6,330 bases of DNA from NCBI GenBank assembly GCA_022360535.1, contig JAKSCP010000220.1, positions 1 through 6,330 on the forward strand, read 5' to 3'. The stretch is from Pseudomonadales bacterium (lineage in GTDB: Bacteria; Pseudomonadota; Gammaproteobacteria; Pseudomonadales; Pseudohongiellaceae). This document shows, in pieces, positions 5,318 through 6,330 of the stretch. The position numbers were made by a program, and so were the translations under genes. The notes beneath the pieces were generated by a model. That model made no database searches and had not been told where the DNA came from. It saw only the letters and a program-made list of their open reading frames with translations. Every line of letters begins with the position of its first letter. The first letter of the stretch is position 1.

Positions 5318-6304
5318 CTAGGCCTTCAGGTAAGGCCTCAACGCCTCATACCGATACTCAATTTCAGCGATCTGCTGAGGGCTGAAAGAGTATTCCCCCC
5401 TACGGGATTTGGTGGTTTTGAAGATTCCTCGCATTTTCATTACGTAGAGGCGCACACCAGGAATCAAGTTGTCCAGATTCTGGATAAGCAGTAAACGCGA
5501 ATAGCAATCTCGCAATGACTCCTCGTCTCCTGCTTCATATAACTCCCACATCCGGGCATAAACGTCAGCGTACATAGCCCCACCCGTCATCACACCATCG
5601 GTTCCTATGCGCATCTCGTATAGCCAGCCTCGGCCCAGAGTCGCACCAAATATGCTGCGAATAGGATCGGGTTGATAGGCCTGTAGCGCCAGCATGCGTT
5701 CATGTACGCGCCCGTATTCTTCTTTTATGTAGCCGCACTGGGGAAATTCTGTGGCCAGATCTACCAGAAACTCGATGGTCAACTCGATATCAGGTCCACC
5801 ACTGGTCTGAACAAAAATGGGACGGCTGGTGACTTCGCATAAGGCTGCGTAGTAGTCGCGAATATCAGTCAGGGAGCTTGCTGTGGTAGGAGGTATAGCG
5901 ATCATGCCATCCGGTGCCAGATCTTCGGCAATCGCAGCGTACTCCAACATACCAGCGGTATCCTCTGCCTGTACCCCCAGCACCAGGACCATATCGGTGT
6001 TCTTTCTCGCTTCTACCAAAACCTCAAAACCTTTTATCCGTTCTTCTTTGCTAAGGTAGCGCTGTTCGCTGGAGTTTTGCGGCCATACCAGCCCCTGCAC
6101 ACCACAGCTATGGCAGAACGCGACTTCCCTGGCCAGATCTTCATAGTCTACTTCTCCCGATGCCGTATAAGGTGTAGTTAAAATCATCAATGCACCTCGC
6201 ATCGGATTGTCTTGTGCAGACGCCCATTGACTGACAGGCATGATAGCTGCCCCTGCCATAGTTCCTAACAGTTGTCTTCTGGAAATGTTAATGTCGATAG
6301 GCAT
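5318..6304 (-). CDS. Tat-exported DapA/N-acetylneuraminate lyase family protein
   Basis: A 328-residue protein. The N-terminus is a twin-arginine signal: SRRQLL at residues 8-13, a hydrophobic stretch GTMAGAAIMPV, and an ASA cleavage site ending at residue 30. The rest is a DapA-type (beta/alpha)8 barrel (DHDPS/NAL superfamily), starting with RGALMILTTPYTASGEVDYE at 36-55. K194 in GYIKEEYG aligns with the Schiff-base lysine of the family, so class I aldolase or lyase chemistry is possible. Two usual motifs are altered: the GTTGE loop region reads PQNSSEQRYLS (75-85), and the YNVP-type tyrosine motif reads FVQTSGG (164-170). It is therefore unlikely to be the lysine-pathway DapA, which is cytoplasmic and lacks a signal; the substrate is unknown. 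The ATG start is supported by AGAGGA 7 bases upstream. PAP2 follows 71 bases after its stop on the same strand. Confidence 0.9.
   Translation of the reverse strand: MPIDINISRRQLLGTMAGAAIMPVSQWASAQDNPMRGALMILTTPYTASGEVDYEDLAREVAFCHSCGVQGLVWPQNSSEQRYLSKEERIKGFEVLVEARKNTDMVLVLGVQAEDTAGMLEYAAIAEDLAPDGMIAIPPTTASSLTDIRDYYAALCEVTSRPIFVQTSGGPDIELTIEFLVDLATEFPQCGYIKEEYGRVHERMLALQAYQPDPIRSIFGATLGRGWLYEMRIGTDGVMTGGAMYADVYARMWELYEAGDEESLRDCYSRLLLIQNLDNLIPGVRLYVMKMRGIFKTTKSRRGEYSFSPQQIAEIEYRYEALRPYLKA
5320..5338 (-). terminator. Hairpin at the end of the DapA-like gene, weak terminator candidate
   Basis: AGGCCTT at 5320-5326 and AAGGCCT at 5332-5338 form a perfect 7-base-pair, G+C-rich stem with a 5-base loop. 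It covers the last codons and the first base of the TAG stop. No T-run follows directly on the minus strand; the nearest TTTT is about 15 bases further on. It might attenuate read-through into PAP2, but could be chance. Confidence 0.3.
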
Positions 6305-6311
6305 GGGTGTA

Positions 6312-6317
6312 TCCTCT
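6312..6317 (-). promoter_or_regulatory. Shine-Dalgarno site for the Tat-exported DapA-like gene
   Basis: On the minus strand AGAGGA stands 7 bases before the ATG ending at 6304. It confirms that start and so the complete twin-arginine signal. The promoter lies beyond the window edge. Confidence 0.65.
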
Positions 6318-6330
6318 TATTGGTTTTTTA

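Noticed and set aside
5318..6304. Assignment as lysine-pathway dapA
   Set aside because: The Tat signal peptide and the missing GTTGE and YNVP motifs do not fit the cytoplasmic dihydrodipicolinate synthase, although the fold and the lysine are shared.

Overview
The window reads as chromosomal DNA of moderate G+C from a Gram-negative bacterium, most likely a gammaproteobacterium. Support comes from the tightly packed operons, a Sec signal peptide, a twin-arginine signal peptide, and gene families typical of marine Gammaproteobacteria. This is inference from gene content; there is no rRNA or other phylogenetic marker. I see no tRNA, rRNA, CRISPR array, insertion sequence or phage gene, and no gene-free stretch longer than about 75 bases.

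Left half (1-3561, plus strand): one compact operon whose 5' end lies outside the window. In order it holds the C-terminal part of a COG2907-type FAD-dependent amine-oxidase-like oxidoreductase, a DUF1365 protein, a cyclopropane-fatty-acid-synthase-like SAM methyltransferase, a DUF2878 membrane protein, and a secreted chalcone-isomerase-like (Chalcone_3) protein. Stops and starts overlap at three of the four junctions (TAGTG, ATGA and a 14-base overlap). Together these genes look like a membrane lipid acyl-chain modification unit: the methyltransferase adds a carbon to an unsaturated acyl chain, the flavoenzyme probably does a redox step, and the DUF1365, DUF2878 and Chalcone_3 proteins have unproven partner roles. 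This is the least understood system in the window.

Right half (3595-6304, minus strand): a convergent set. Read in transcription order, it holds a Tat-exported protein of the DapA/N-acetylneuraminate lyase fold, then after 71 bases a PAP2-family membrane phosphatase, then 2 bases later an MJ1255/VC2487-family GT-B glycosyltransferase. The last two are almost certainly co-transcribed and may act together on a lipid-linked or glycolipid substrate. Whether the DapA-like gene shares their transcript is open.

The two halves meet tail to tail at 3562-3594, where short inverted repeats lie on or next to the stop codons and may help end transcription from both sides.
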